From Palaemon carinicauda (taxonomy: Eukaryota; Arthropoda; Malacostraca; Decapoda; Palaemonidae): DNA of 64,000 bases. The notes below the pieces were generated by a model that was not told the DNA's origin, did no database searches, and saw only the letters and a list, made by a program, of their open reading frames with translations. Of this stretch, positions 48,791 to 58,361 are shown one piece after another (position 1 is the first letter of the stretch; each line of letters starts with the position of its first letter). The stretch spans positions 80,822,455-80,886,454 of the forward strand of contig NC_090751.1 in NCBI RefSeq assembly GCF_036898095.1, read 5' to 3'. A program made the translations under genes and the position numbers.

Positions 48791-49738
48791 GTGGACCTCC
48801 CATGCACTATCTTGCCAACAGCCATGGCAGATATCCAACAAAAGCAAGGTAGTAAGCGAGTCCGCCTATTCCTCGACTCAGGAAGCCAGAGGAGCTTCAT
48901 CTCAGCAAAAATTGCCCGTCAATTAGGCCTACCGGTGGTAGGACGAGTATCCTTAAATATAGCTCCGTTTGGTTCCGAGGAAATAAGCGGACAATACGAT
49001 GTAATAAGTTGCACGGTTGCAATGGGCGCAAGAATCGTGCAAATGAAACTAGTAGCACATGAGAGCGTAGACGTCCCGATACATAACGCTGGTTATGGTA
49101 AAGTCAGACAACATCTGTTAACCAAGGGAGTCACGTTAGCCAATCCAGCCAACAAGTCTGATGTGTTGAAAAATGTCCACGTATTAGTAGGGGCTGACTA
49201 CTTTAGTTATTTTGTAATAGGCGTGGAGAGAGTGGATGGGATCAATCTTTTCCTGACGCACGATGGCATGTCGCCATATGGGATGGTGCCGCAGTGGCTA
49301 CTGCAAGGGGAGAGGATTGAGCAGGTGAGAACGTTGAGAGTGTGCAGAATCACGAACAGGCCATATCTGTGTGATGTAGACGAGTGGTGGCGTTTGGACC
49401 ATGTTGGCATCGCCCCATCTGAGCAATACACTGTTCGCGAGGCCGAGGCCATGCGAAAGGTATCGCAAAGCGTAGTGAAAAAACCTGAGGGATATCAGGT
49501 TAGCCTACCATTCGGGTCGGATGCTAGGCCAGAAACAAATTATCGTAACGCTGTGGCGCAGTTAGAGTCGTTGCAGACCAAATTCAGAAAGGATAGGAAA
49601 TATTTTGAACAATATCAGGGAGTGATAGACAAATATATCGAAGAAGGTTTTATATCTGAGGTGAAAGATCCCATAGTGGAAGGTTATTACATGCCACACT
49701 TTGGAGTCAGGAAAGACAGCCGTACCACACCCCCTTAG
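48791..49738 (+). CDS. pol: BEL/Pao pol part 1: aspartic protease and start of RT
   Basis: Pepsin-like retroviral-type protease that would cleave Gag-Pol. The catalytic motif LFLDSGSQRSF is at about residues 26-36 of the ATG-initiated frame. The frame is open upstream at least to 48707, overlapping gag, so 48791 is only the first ATG and not a proven start. The C-terminal part (about residue 230 onward, NYRNAVAQLESL...DKYIEEGFISEV) is the N-terminus of the BEL/Pao reverse transcriptase domain. Translation stops at 49736-49738 directly after a C5 run (49730-49734). RT continues in another frame that is already open from about 49701, so this is a frameshift inside RT. Confidence 0.85.
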   Translation: MDLPCTILPTAMADIQQKQGSKRVRLFLDSGSQRSFISAKIARQLGLPVVGRVSLNIAPFGSEEISGQYDVISCTVAMGARIVQMKLVAHESVDVPIHNAGYGKVRQHLLTKGVTLANPANKSDVLKNVHVLVGADYFSYFVIGVERVDGINLFLTHDGMSPYGMVPQWLLQGERIEQVRTLRVCRITNRPYLCDVDEWWRLDHVGIAPSEQYTVREAEAMRKVSQSVVKKPEGYQVSLPFGSDARPETNYRNAVAQLESLQTKFRKDRKYFEQYQGVIDKYIEEGFISEVKDPIVEGYYMPHFGVRKDSRTTPP

Positions 49739-51224
49739 AATCGTGTTCATTGCCTCAGCAAAGTCAAAGGGTTGTAAGTCATTGAATGAATGTCTCTTAC
49801 CTGGGCCCAATTTGGTAGAGTTAGCATATAATTCAATCATAAGGTTTAGGTTGAACCGATATGCCATGTTAGCCGACATAAGTAAAGCATTCCATCGTGT
49901 TTTGTTAGATTCTCGTGATGCCAAATATACACGATTTCTGTGGCGCGAGACAGCTGGTCGAGCGCTTACCTTCGCCTTTAGAGTCGTGGTGTTCGGCATC
50001 ACATTAAGTCCATTTTTGCTACAACAGATATTAAATTGTCATTTTAAAGAGGAAGGCTGGCCAGATTTAGTAAAATCCTTTTATGTCGATAACTATCTGG
50101 CCACATTTGAGGATTTAGAACACATGAGGCAAGAGCATGAGTCTGTTAATAACATCTTAAAGGGGGCAGGTATGCCTTTGGAAGGGTGGGCAACCAATCA
50201 CTTGGCCTTCGATAGCGAGAGACAGTGGAGTGAGCCTGTGAGTGTGAACGTGCTCGGGCTGCGATGGGCCCGGGACGTAGACAGATTGTGTGTGAAGGCA
50301 AGTAAGGGGATTAGTGAATTGGAGGAGGGATGGGTGCCTACGAAGCGTAGGGTACTTTCCCTGTTGGTCTCGATTTACGATCCAATAGGTTTGATCAGCC
50401 CATTATTTGTAAAGGGAAAACTTTTCCTCCAACAACTATGGGAGGATAATGTAGGTTGGGATGACGTGTTAGGAGGAGAAAAGGCTAAAGAGGCAAGTGA
50501 ATTGTTGAATGATTTGAAAGTGGTGAGTGACATCACCTTTCAAAGATCGATAGGTAAAAAGGGTTTAGAACTACATGTGTTCACCGATGCCAGCAGTAAG
50601 GCATACGGAGCAGTGGCATATACCAGGGACGATTGCAATCGGGTAATCCTAATAACTAGTAAGATGAGGATCACTCCGAAAGGGATGAGAAAATTGACGA
50701 TCCCCAAGCTAGAGCTGCTGGCCTTGTTGCTAGGCAGCAGATTAGCAAGAACTCTCAAGGAACTGATCGAGCCACGAGAAATAGTAATGTGGACTGACAG
50801 CAAGGTAACGTTGGCATGGGTAGCATCTCCCGATGCCAGGTCTCATAAAAATGTGTTTGTTTCTAACAGAGTGGCGGAGATTGTTTTTATTCAGCAGGTT
50901 TGTAGCTTCAGTCTGAACCATGTCCCTAGTCATCAGAACCCTGCCGATATCCTATCCAGAGGTGCAACGACTCGCCAACTGCTAGTTAACTCCCTGTGGA
51001 GGAACGGTCCAGAATTTCTCAGGACCACGGGAAAGCCTGTTCCTTGTAAGGAGGAAGATCCGCTACATCAAACTCACGTAGTAGCGGCGGTACAAGAGTT
51101 AAGGGAGGAGATGTGTCGTAACCCCCCCAGGCAAGATTTGGGAAATACTGAAAAGGGAAGTAGGATTCCAATTCTTGTTGAGAGTAGTCAGACTAATTTT
51201 AAAGTTTGCAAAAATAGAACGTAA
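49701..51224 (+). CDS. pol: BEL/Pao pol part 2: reverse transcriptase and RNase H
   Basis: Copies element RNA into DNA and degrades the RNA strand. The RT palm motif A (LADISKAFHRVLL) has Asp at about residue 59. The palm motif C reads FYVDN (about 127-131), with Asn where most RTs have the second Asp. RNase H follows: HVFTDASSKAYG (Asp about 296), MWTDSKVTLAW (Asp about 366) and VPSHQNPADILSRG near 420. The ATG at 49701 is not a true start: the frame is entered by a shift at the C5 run 49730-49734. The end at 51224 is also artificial. The integrase frame is open from before the C7 run at 51122-51128, and residues after that run in this frame look random. Confidence 0.88.
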   Translation: MESGKTAVPHPLRIVFIASAKSKGCKSLNECLLPGPNLVELAYNSIIRFRLNRYAMLADISKAFHRVLLDSRDAKYTRFLWRETAGRALTFAFRVVVFGITLSPFLLQQILNCHFKEEGWPDLVKSFYVDNYLATFEDLEHMRQEHESVNNILKGAGMPLEGWATNHLAFDSERQWSEPVSVNVLGLRWARDVDRLCVKASKGISELEEGWVPTKRRVLSLLVSIYDPIGLISPLFVKGKLFLQQLWEDNVGWDDVLGGEKAKEASELLNDLKVVSDITFQRSIGKKGLELHVFTDASSKAYGAVAYTRDDCNRVILITSKMRITPKGMRKLTIPKLELLALLLGSRLARTLKELIEPREIVMWTDSKVTLAWVASPDARSHKNVFVSNRVAEIVFIQQVCSFSLNHVPSHQNPADILSRGATTRQLLVNSLWRNGPEFLRTTGKPVPCKEEDPLHQTHVVAAVQELREEMCRNPPRQDLGNTEKGSRIPILVESSQTNFKVCKNRT

Positions 51225-52863
51225 TCCGTTCAGGATTGTTGTTCTGGTAGAGCAGAAACATTATTTGCCTTCAGTTTATGCTTACTTGGAGGGCGGAGTC
51301 AGACCCCCTCGTGAAGTTGTCAATTTAGTAAGACAGTTGAATTTAGTAATGAAAGATAGACTCATTTGTACTAGAGGACGAGTGTCCAAGTTAGAAGAAA
51401 TTAATCAGTTAATTCTCTTGCCAGCCAAAGGGCGTTTAGTTAGGGTTTATTTAAAATATTTACACCGTTTGCATTTACATTGTGGTGTGAATACACTAAT
51501 GGGTATCTTTCGACAGAAATGTTGGGCGGCGGGTCTACGTTCTATTGCCAAGCGGGTGGTAAAAGAATGTATGGAGTGTTGGCGCGCCTTCCAGTCTTCG
51601 TCGAAACAGCCACCACCACCCCCCCTACCGAAGGAAAGAACGACCCTCGAGAGACCATTTACAGCAGTTGGAGTGGACCACACAGCAGCCATACAAACTG
51701 AAACGCAGCCAGGGTACATCCTGATTGTAACGTGCATGGCCAGTAGGGCCGTGTATCTCGACTTCTGCCCCTCCCTGGAAGCGGAAGAATTCGTCTTGGC
51801 CCTAAGGCGACTCTGCGCCACGCATGGCGCCCCCCAATACATCACCTCTGATAATCACCAGACGTTCAAAACCGCTAGCCAACTCCTGCAGGGACTCTAC
51901 GAAGAAGATGAAGTTCAGCAGTTCCTGAGGAGAACGGGAATACAATGGAGGTTTCAGACGCCCAGAGCACCTTGGAAGGGTGGATTCTTCGAGCGGCTGA
52001 TAGGGGTGACGAAGCGAACCCTCCAAATAGCCCTCGGCCAAAAGTATCTACCGAACGCCCACGTATTGACCCTGGTGAAAGAAGCAGAAGCTGTAGTCAA
52101 TAATCGCCCGCTTATGTACAGCGGCGACGGATGTGAGGATGAAGTCCTCACCCCTTCCCATTTGTTAAGAGGACACCCAGTCCTCCTTATGGCCCCACTC
52201 TTACCGGACGAGCACCTCAACACGACCTTCACCTCCCGGAGGCTACGTGATCGTTATTTAAAACTAACAGACTCTTTGAAGGCATTCAGAGAGAGGTGGA
52301 GAAAGGAATATTTGAGTGCCCTGAGAGCCCGACACGACTGTCAGTCCGGGGAACCCTCCAAGCTGCACCCTGGAGACGTCGTGTTGGTGAAACAAGAACA
52401 TCAAAAGAGAGCTACGTGGCCCCTTGAACGTGTTGTAGAAACGTATCCGGACGACGACGGCGTCGTATGTTCGGCCAAAGTGTTGTTCGAGGGTGTCGAG
52501 TCACAGCGAGCTGTTAGCCATCTGGTTCCCCTGGAAATTACCCCCTCTATGGATGATGATGGAGACAGAGACGACGACGATGGAAAAGAGGGTGTGTACA
52601 GTTCGACAGACAAAATGCCAGGGATCGTGGAGACGTCTGAGGACAACCAGGAAATGGCTCCGGCTGCGACATCCCAACAACTGGCCACAGAGACCTTCGA
52701 CAGTGACACTAATGACGAGAACAGTACGTTCAGTGCGAACAGTGAAGGTGAAAAGGAATCGAAGCAGACGAACGTTAAAAAAACTTCTGTACGCCCATTG
52801 AGAAGGGCGGCCGCGAAGCAACGAGAAATGATGGACCATCTGCTAAAGGGTGACAGTCTATAA
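51175..52863 (+). CDS. pol: BEL/Pao pol part 3: integrase with DUF5641-like C-terminus
   Basis: DDE integrase that joins element DNA to the chromosome. The H-H-C-C zinc-binding N-domain has His 97/100/102 and Cys 132/135 (ECMECW). The catalytic core has Asp 168 (AVGVDHT), Asp 226 (YITSDNHQTF) and Glu 273 (PWKGGFFERL). The sequence from about residue 370 to 465 (RWRKEYL...LHPGDVVLV...WPLERV) fits the DUF5641 domain attached to BEL/Pao integrases. An acidic, Ser/Thr-rich tail of about 100 residues follows and ends in a basic RPLRRAAAKQ patch. All catalytic residues are present. The frame is open upstream of the ATG to about the C7 run at 51122-51128, so it is a continuation of pol and not a separate gene. 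Confidence 0.9.
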   Translation: MLRVVRLILKFAKIERNPFRIVVLVEQKHYLPSVYAYLEGGVRPPREVVNLVRQLNLVMKDRLICTRGRVSKLEEINQLILLPAKGRLVRVYLKYLHRLHLHCGVNTLMGIFRQKCWAAGLRSIAKRVVKECMECWRAFQSSSKQPPPPPLPKERTTLERPFTAVGVDHTAAIQTETQPGYILIVTCMASRAVYLDFCPSLEAEEFVLALRRLCATHGAPQYITSDNHQTFKTASQLLQGLYEEDEVQQFLRRTGIQWRFQTPRAPWKGGFFERLIGVTKRTLQIALGQKYLPNAHVLTLVKEAEAVVNNRPLMYSGDGCEDEVLTPSHLLRGHPVLLMAPLLPDEHLNTTFTSRRLRDRYLKLTDSLKAFRERWRKEYLSALRARHDCQSGEPSKLHPGDVVLVKQEHQKRATWPLERVVETYPDDDGVVCSAKVLFEGVESQRAVSHLVPLEITPSMDDDGDRDDDDGKEGVYSSTDKMPGIVETSEDNQEMAPAATSQQLATETFDSDTNDENSTFSANSEGEKESKQTNVKKTSVRPLRRAAAKQREMMDHLLKGDSL

Positions 52864-53442
52864 AATGTAGCTGCAAAACAGTAAGTGAGAGAGGGAGTGT
52901 CTCCCTGGTAGGTAGGGAGGGTGAAGTGAGAACGTTTGTAAGTGACATGAATCCACGGAGATTGGAAGTGCGTAGGTGTGGGGAACGGGGACGGGATAGT
53001 CTCTCGTACTTACGAAACGAGCATTATACAGAGCCAGGCCCCTCCCTCTTGTTCCCCTAAGGTGGTAGCCCACATGTGGCAGTGTGAAAAGTGATTTAAT
53101 TAATGTAAGAGGGCAGGTTGCCTTCTGATGGAAATACGTGATTATATTCTGTGTATGAATACATTTTTTCTCTGTTGTATACATATATGCCGAAAGTGAA
53201 TATTTTAGGCCCATTGCCTAATTGCTTTTCCAATTTTTCATAATTATATTCTGTATATGAATGCATTCTTTCTTTCTGTTCTTATATATGTATATGATAA
53301 CTGATTTCTAGGCCCATTGCCTAAATTGCCTACATTTACATGATTGCATTTACTATCTGGGTACAAATTTTTTATTGTTTTTTGTATACCTGTGAACTAA
53401 TTGCCCCGGGGTAACATTGTTGTTTATGAACATTGTGTATAC
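52864..53442 (+). other. BEL/Pao 3' untranslated region with direct repeats
   Basis: No env or other coding frame. A unit of about 102 bp (ATTATATTCTGTGTATGAAT ... TAGGCCCATTGCCTAA) begins near 53138 and again near 53240, with a degenerate third partial copy near 53342. A purine-rich GTAGGGAGGGTGAAGTGAGAA at 52911-52931 could be a polypurine tract but lies about 510 bp before the LTR start I prefer. Confidence 0.6.
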
Positions 53443-53450
53443 TGTTAGAG

Positions 53451-53474
53451 TCGTTGCGGAGCGCTACGCAACGA
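53451..53474. other. perfect 8-bp hairpin near the LTR start
   Basis: TCGTTGCG at 53451-53458 pairs with CGCAACGA at 53467-53474 across an 8-base loop. It lies 8 bases inside the inferred LTR terminus. Confidence 0.6.
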
Positions 53475-54434
53475 GCCGAACAGAGTTAAGGAGTGGTTAC
53501 TCCCCCCCACCAGAGTCCAGTCTTGCCTGATTTACTGACGTTTTGACGCCCCTTATTTCGGGTGTGGAGGATGTCGGGAATTTTCGAACTGGCCATTCGA
53601 AAGTCCCGCCATTTGACTTCACGAACGTTACGTCAAATGAGGGTAAGGCTGGGGGATCTCGCGGGCGTGAGACTGAGGTTTGATACACGACTGTATTGGA
53701 ACCTAAATCTTAACCACCTGGTGGGGAAGGAGCGAGTGTTATGGAAATTGACTGTTTATGATATATCAATGATGAATCTAACGTAAAATTGAGGCAACAT
53801 GACAAAAATGTCTTATGTATGTGTTTAGTGTCAAGGACTTTCTAAGTCATTTGATATGGACAAATTCTGGCCCTCAGCCGATGCCTTAAGCCTTCCCTTG
53901 TATTTAAAGAAAAGCCTCAACTGTTTTACGATCCTGTAGTAAATGAAAAGGCATTGTCAAACCCCTTGCAAATAAATAAACTAAGAATTCCCTCCACTTT
54001 GCTAAGGAAACTTTAGTTAACGCGGGAAAACAAAGTTTTCTTCGAAGCTGCCGACCCTCATCCGGCCTCTTTGCTTCAACGTCCCCTTAAAGATAAGTTG
54101 TTTATAAGTTAGTCTCCTCTCTCTACCTCGTGTACCAGGTTGGTTGTAGTGTAAATTTGTGTGAAAGACATGTAGATTTTTATATCGCAGTTTAATTTAG
54201 AGATCCTTGTGATTGGGGATCTGAATCCTGAGTTAAATTAGGATAGGGATATTTGGTGTGTGATTCGTTGTATATTGAATTCGAATTGTCACTATTTTCA
54301 GTTTCTTAATGAGTCCGGTGTGGACTTTGTGCTTGAAGAGCACGTGTTACATTACCAAGAGTCAGCCTTGTTTTTCATTAAGTCGTGTGAATGCTTAAGA
54401 ATGTTGTTTGTCTTGTATCAGAGTTTATTTTCAT

Positions 54435-54440
54435 AATAAA
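54435..54440 (+). promoter_or_regulatory. polyadenylation signal in the 3' LTR
   Basis: AATAAA, conserved in the 5' LTR remnant at 47142-47147. In an LTR element this would direct transcript 3'-end formation. Confidence 0.55.
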
Positions 54441-54552
54441 ATTGTAAATTTTGTCGCCGTATTTTAGTTAACTCCTAGAAGGTTTTGGGAATCTCGCCTC
54501 TTCAAGGCCCAGTACATCGGGCAGATTTATTAAACTGGTGAAAATCAAAACA

Positions 54553-55126
54553 GTTGCAAATGACGAGAAATCAGATGAAACTCGGGTAATATCTGGCGTG
54601 CAACAGGGTACGGTATTAGCTGCACTGCTATTTGATATTATGATCTCAGACATAGACTGTAATGTTAAAGACTCTGTAGTGAGAAGTTTCGCCCATGACA
54701 CAAGAATAAGTAGAGAAATTACTTGTGATGAAGATAGGAACTCATTACAAAGAGATCTAAACAAAATGTATGAATGGGCGGAGATAAATAGGATGGTATT
54801 TAATTCCGATAAGTTTGAATCAATAAATTATGGAAACAGAAAGAATGGTATATGCATACAGGGGACCTAATAACGAGACAATCACAAACAAGGAAGCAAT
54901 TAAAGACCTTGGTGTAATGTTAAACAGGAATATGTTATGCAACGACCAAATAGCAACACTGTTGGCTAAATGTAAAGCAAAAATGGGAATGCTATTCAGA
55001 CACTTTAAAACAAGAAAAGCTGAACACATGATTATGCTGTACAAAACTTATGTACGTAGTACACTAGAGTACTGCAATGTGATATGGTACCCACACTAGC
55101 AAAAGGATATTGCACAAATAAATCTA
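54553..55126 (+). pseudogene. LINE (non-LTR) reverse transcriptase fragment
   Basis: Internal piece of a jockey/CR1-like RT. Motif B-like VISGVQQGTVLAALLF lies near 54583-54630. The catalytic segment reads RSFAHDTRIS near 54682-54711, where the usual FADD has His in place of the first Asp. The thumb region KDLGVMLNRNM...YVRSTLEYCNVIWYPH runs in another frame from about 54845. It is disabled by at least one frameshift (about 54834-54870), the active-site change, and an in-frame TAG at 55097-55099 after which coding similarity continues to about 55126. It is cut off on the left by the LTR end and on the right by the inverted-repeat element. The 5' part and 3' tail are missing. Confidence 0.8.
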
Positions 55127-55573
55127 TTTTTGGGTGAGATAGCCATGTTGTCCTGATGGAAGATTCCTTTAAGTAGCTTCCTAGGGTATATTTGACTACA
55201 GTGATATTCTCAGAGAATTTAACTTTAGGTCTCCAGAATTCTAACTCCTGACGCGAATATCCTTAAAGTTTCCTTTTAGGATATCACATATCAGGGGACG
55301 TATTCTTGACACGCCACATAGCAATCTGCACCCCGCATAGCGTTTACACTTTGAGGGGGAAAAGTGGCAAAATAAAAGAGGAGCCGTTAATAAGGTTCCC
55401 TTTCTCCGTTACTGTTTGTGTACACAGATGGTGCCATAATCGCCGCCATCTTTATTCCTTGTAGTGTTGAGCCAGTACTTATAGATACAGTATTATTGGG
55501 AGGGATCCTGCCAAGGCCTTTCATAGAAAGGAGGCCTGGTCCATCAGGACGACATGGCTATCTCACCCAAAAG
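55127..55573. mobile_element. short element with 33-bp terminal inverted repeats
   Basis: TTTGGGTGAGATAGCCATGT and the following GTCCTGATGG at 55128-55160 recur as the reverse complement at 55540-55572, with one mismatch visible. The interior is about 380 bp with no credible gene. Its left 220 bp aligns with 55611-55835, the left end of the neighbouring DIRS-like element. It therefore looks like an internally deleted, non-autonomous derivative rather than an unrelated MITE. DIRS-group elements are known to carry inverted terminal repeats. Confidence 0.7.
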
Positions 55574-55587
55574 TATATTTTTTCCAT

Positions 55588-56090
55588 TTTTTTGGGCTCA
55601 GGCCATGTCCTCCTAATGGAAGGTTCCTTTAGTAGTTTTCTAAGAGTATATTTGACTACAGTGAATATTCCCAGAGAATTAAACTAAAGCTTCCCAGAAT
55701 TTTAACTTCTGGCGCGAGTACCCTCAAGGTTGTCCTTTAGGATATCGCATAATAACAGGGGACGTATTATTGAAACGCCGCAAAACTATCTGCACCCCAC
55801 ATAGCATTTACGCTTCGAGGGGGGAACAAGTGACAGGATATAGGAGAACCCGTTACAAAGTTCTCCTCCTCCGTGACAGTTATGGGCACTCGGATGACGT
55901 CATATTCGTCGCCATCTTGCTGACGTCATCTCTGCCCGCCAACTCCATTCCTTTTCGTAGTAGCGTCTTGACCAGGTGTTGTTTTCCCAGTTTCTCGCTA
56001 TTTATGCAGCCATGTTGCAATCTTAAGCCTCTTCTGTCTCCGGAAAATTTGAGTATTCACTTCTTATACTGTATAAATTAGCTCTGGCCA
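55588..56090 (+). repeat. left-end repeat of the DIRS-like element
   Basis: The first 250 bp align with 55127-55375 in direct orientation. Landmarks are GTATATTTGACTACAGTGA, TCAGAGAATT/CCAGAGAATT, TTAGGATATC, CAGGGGACGTATT and TCTGCACCCC. A 103-codon frame over the right half has no recognised domain. Confidence 0.6.
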
Positions 56091-58199
56091 TAGAGTAACG
56101 TTTTTCTCTCGAAGTAAACTGTGTTTTTGACGGAGCTATTGCCTAACCGGAGGCCTCGCCGATGGTGTCGTTCGCATTGCATGCTTTATTTAGTTAGCCA
56201 GAACGACTGTCCCGGTTCTTAACTAATTATCAGTATTAGTTATTTAGTCTTCATTGCCAGGAATTAGTTATATTATGCCGATAGTATTCTTTAGTTTCGG
56301 CGAATGTAGGTAGCCGATCTTCCAATGCTAGGCATGCTAGCCTAGATGCTTTAGTTTACTTTCATGCATGATATAATATGTGGTCCTAGTGTTATCCTAA
56401 TTAAATGAAGATATTAGGCAATTATACATATAAGATTCGCTGATTGCAGGTGGGTATTTTCTTCCTTCTAGAGAGTATACAAGGGGTTTTGATGAATCAG
56501 GTAGTTGATTCCCCTGCTCCTAACCTAGTAGCCTAGGGGTTTTAGTATACTTTCGCACATCCCTGGTTACCTTTATGTATAAGGTAATCTCTTCTCCCTC
56601 TGAGGTAGCCTAGGCTGCATCCTAGCCCTCCTTGCCCTGAATTGTGATTCGGGTAAGGTTAGGCTAGGGTTTTCTTCCCCGTTCCATAGCCATTGTGCAT
56701 AAGCTTTGCGTTCGGGTCAGAACCTCAGAGTAACTGTCGTGTGCCTCCAGCTACCCCAATAGGTGATTGAACTCTCCTGTTGTACCCCTTTGGCTGGCAT
56801 AGGGGGCTCTGGCCCCCCTAGACCACACCTGAAGGGGTCATGAGACCCCTCCTCCCTGTGGCCTAGCGACTTGTCCTGCGCTTGCATACTCTGGGCTGGG
56901 ACATATGATTTTCCCTAGCCTAGGTTAGGCAGGCTTAGGGATTCTGTTTCTTTATAGTTTGGGACGGCCTGATGATGCCGGTCCCTTACTGTACTAACCC
57001 ACCCTAGGCTGGAGAATGAACTCTCCTTATACCTGGGGTGGTTCTAGTGCTGAAACAGAGTCCCCTTGTTAGAGTGCTGCGGAAGGCTAACGCCATCCCC
57101 TTACACTCCTTACACAGGACCCTTTCCCTCACCCTCTGTCCTTTGGTGATGGCTTAGCCATCACACCCCTGTCCACTGTCCTACATCTCATCGAGTGCCG
57201 GTGGGTTGTAGGGTCAGCCTGGTCTTTCGCCTGCTGGGCCGAGCCGTTCAGCTTCCCCCACACAGTGTTGCTCTGGGATAGCCTGGCGGCAGGTCTAGCT
57301 GCTGGCGTGAGACCTTCTTGCTTTTTTAGAGTGTTCTTCGGTCCTCCCTTGAACCACCAGCCGCATCCCTAGCCGACTGATACCGGCAGAGCTGCGGCTG
57401 GATAGAAGCCTGATTATGAACCCTCCTTCCCGAGGAAGGCGGAGTTAGGGTGGCGAAGCTGCTGCCTTCCCCTCTCCTTCCCTCACTGCTTTCTCTCTCT
57501 CTCCGGGCTAGTGCTGTCTCACGCGGCCCACTGTCACACCAACTCTGCCGGCACCAGCCGGCAGTGTAGCCTAGGTCACCGCCCAGTCACATAGCATGAT
57601 GACAGGGTAGGTGTACCTTCAGCCGGGCCGGCCGCCGGAGTGTTGGCGGCCCGCCGGCAGTGCATGAGGTTTTCTCCTTTACCCTGACACATAGAAAGAT
57701 GGCTGAGGCGGGTTGCCCTCTGCTGGCGGTCTGCCGGTGGCTGGCGGGCCTCCGGCAATCCAGCGGGCCGCTGGCTCCATATATATTTACAGTATTGTGT
57801 CAATGGACTTTCCTCTTGCACTAGCCCTGCCGTCAGTATGCTGGCAATGTCCGTTGTATGGCTGTATACAGTAGCCAGTACATCTGTGGTATAGTACATA
57901 CCGTAGACAGAAAACTATGGTGTATAGTTATGCAATAGAAAAATTTCTGGCATACTCTGTGCATCCATGCAAAGTCCCTTGCCAGGACCTACCTGAATTG
58001 GGGATTAATATCCTCCCCTTTTCTTTAAGCTGATTGATCATCGGCTCCCTCTTTATTCCACTATTGATTCCTTGGAAGCGGTGCTGCTTACACTACTCTA
58101 CCCCTATGGGCTACATTCTTCCTTTGGGCCTCCCTCGATAGGCGCCCTAGAATTAATAGTAGAGAAGGGTCACGGCAACTGGCTGGGCGGGATTCACAA
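56091..58199. other. leader/non-coding stretch, GC-richer, no gene
   Basis: Over 2 kb with no supported coding region. 56550-57550 is rich in GCCTAG/CCTAGG motifs and carries an inverted pair GGGGGCTCTGGCCCCC near 56804. 57560-57775 is a dense cluster of GCCGG/CCGGC motifs. A minus-strand 107-codon frame at 57576-57899 is a composition artefact of that cluster. Probably the 5' leader of the DIRS-like element. Confidence 0.45.
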
Positions 58200-58361
58200 G
58201 TATGTGTCTTTCCTACTTCATTTCCAGCTTACCTATCCTAAGCTTACACTTGGAAAGGAATCTCATATTATAATTAAGATTACATTAAGATTAATCTAAT
58301 ATTACTCTAAGTTTAACATGATAGACTTCCACATACTCATGTACCTTTCCTTTTTTTATAG
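58200..58361 (+). other. candidate spliceosomal intron before gag
   Basis: GTATGT at 58200-58205 and a pyrimidine tract ending TTTTTTTATAG at 58351-58361 look like donor and acceptor of a 162-bp intron. The gag frame is open exactly from 58362 and has no ATG until 58587. The acceptor is convincing; the donor is one possibility. Exon 1 coding status is unknown. Confidence 0.45.

Larger units (their letters stand above)
47141..54552 (+). mobile_element. BEL/Pao LTR retrotransposon, damaged
   Basis: The order gag, aspartic protease, reverse transcriptase, RNase H, integrase and DUF5641-like C-terminus is that of the BEL/Pao superfamily. A 131-bp segment before gag (47141-47271) is repeated after integrase (54434-54552). 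Both copies end in CA, and the 5' copy is followed by a tRNA-primer-like site. No env-like frame is present. The frame is interrupted at C-runs near 48721, 49730 and 51122. The 5' LTR lacks its U3 part. No target-site duplication can be tested because the left end is lost. Confidence 0.9.
53443..54552 (+). repeat. 3' LTR (start inferred)
   Basis: The end at 54552 is well supported by its match to the 5' copy. The start at TGTTAGAG (53443) is inferred: TGTT at the start mirrors AACA at the end, as LTR termini do, and gives 1110 bp. An AATAAA polyadenylation signal is at 54435-54440. The U3 part has no partner upstream of gag, so the start cannot be confirmed inside this window. Confidence 0.55.

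Noticed and set aside
57576..57899. Minus-strand 107-codon frame
   Set aside because: Lies in a GCCGG-rich cluster, has no domain, and looks like a by-product of composition.
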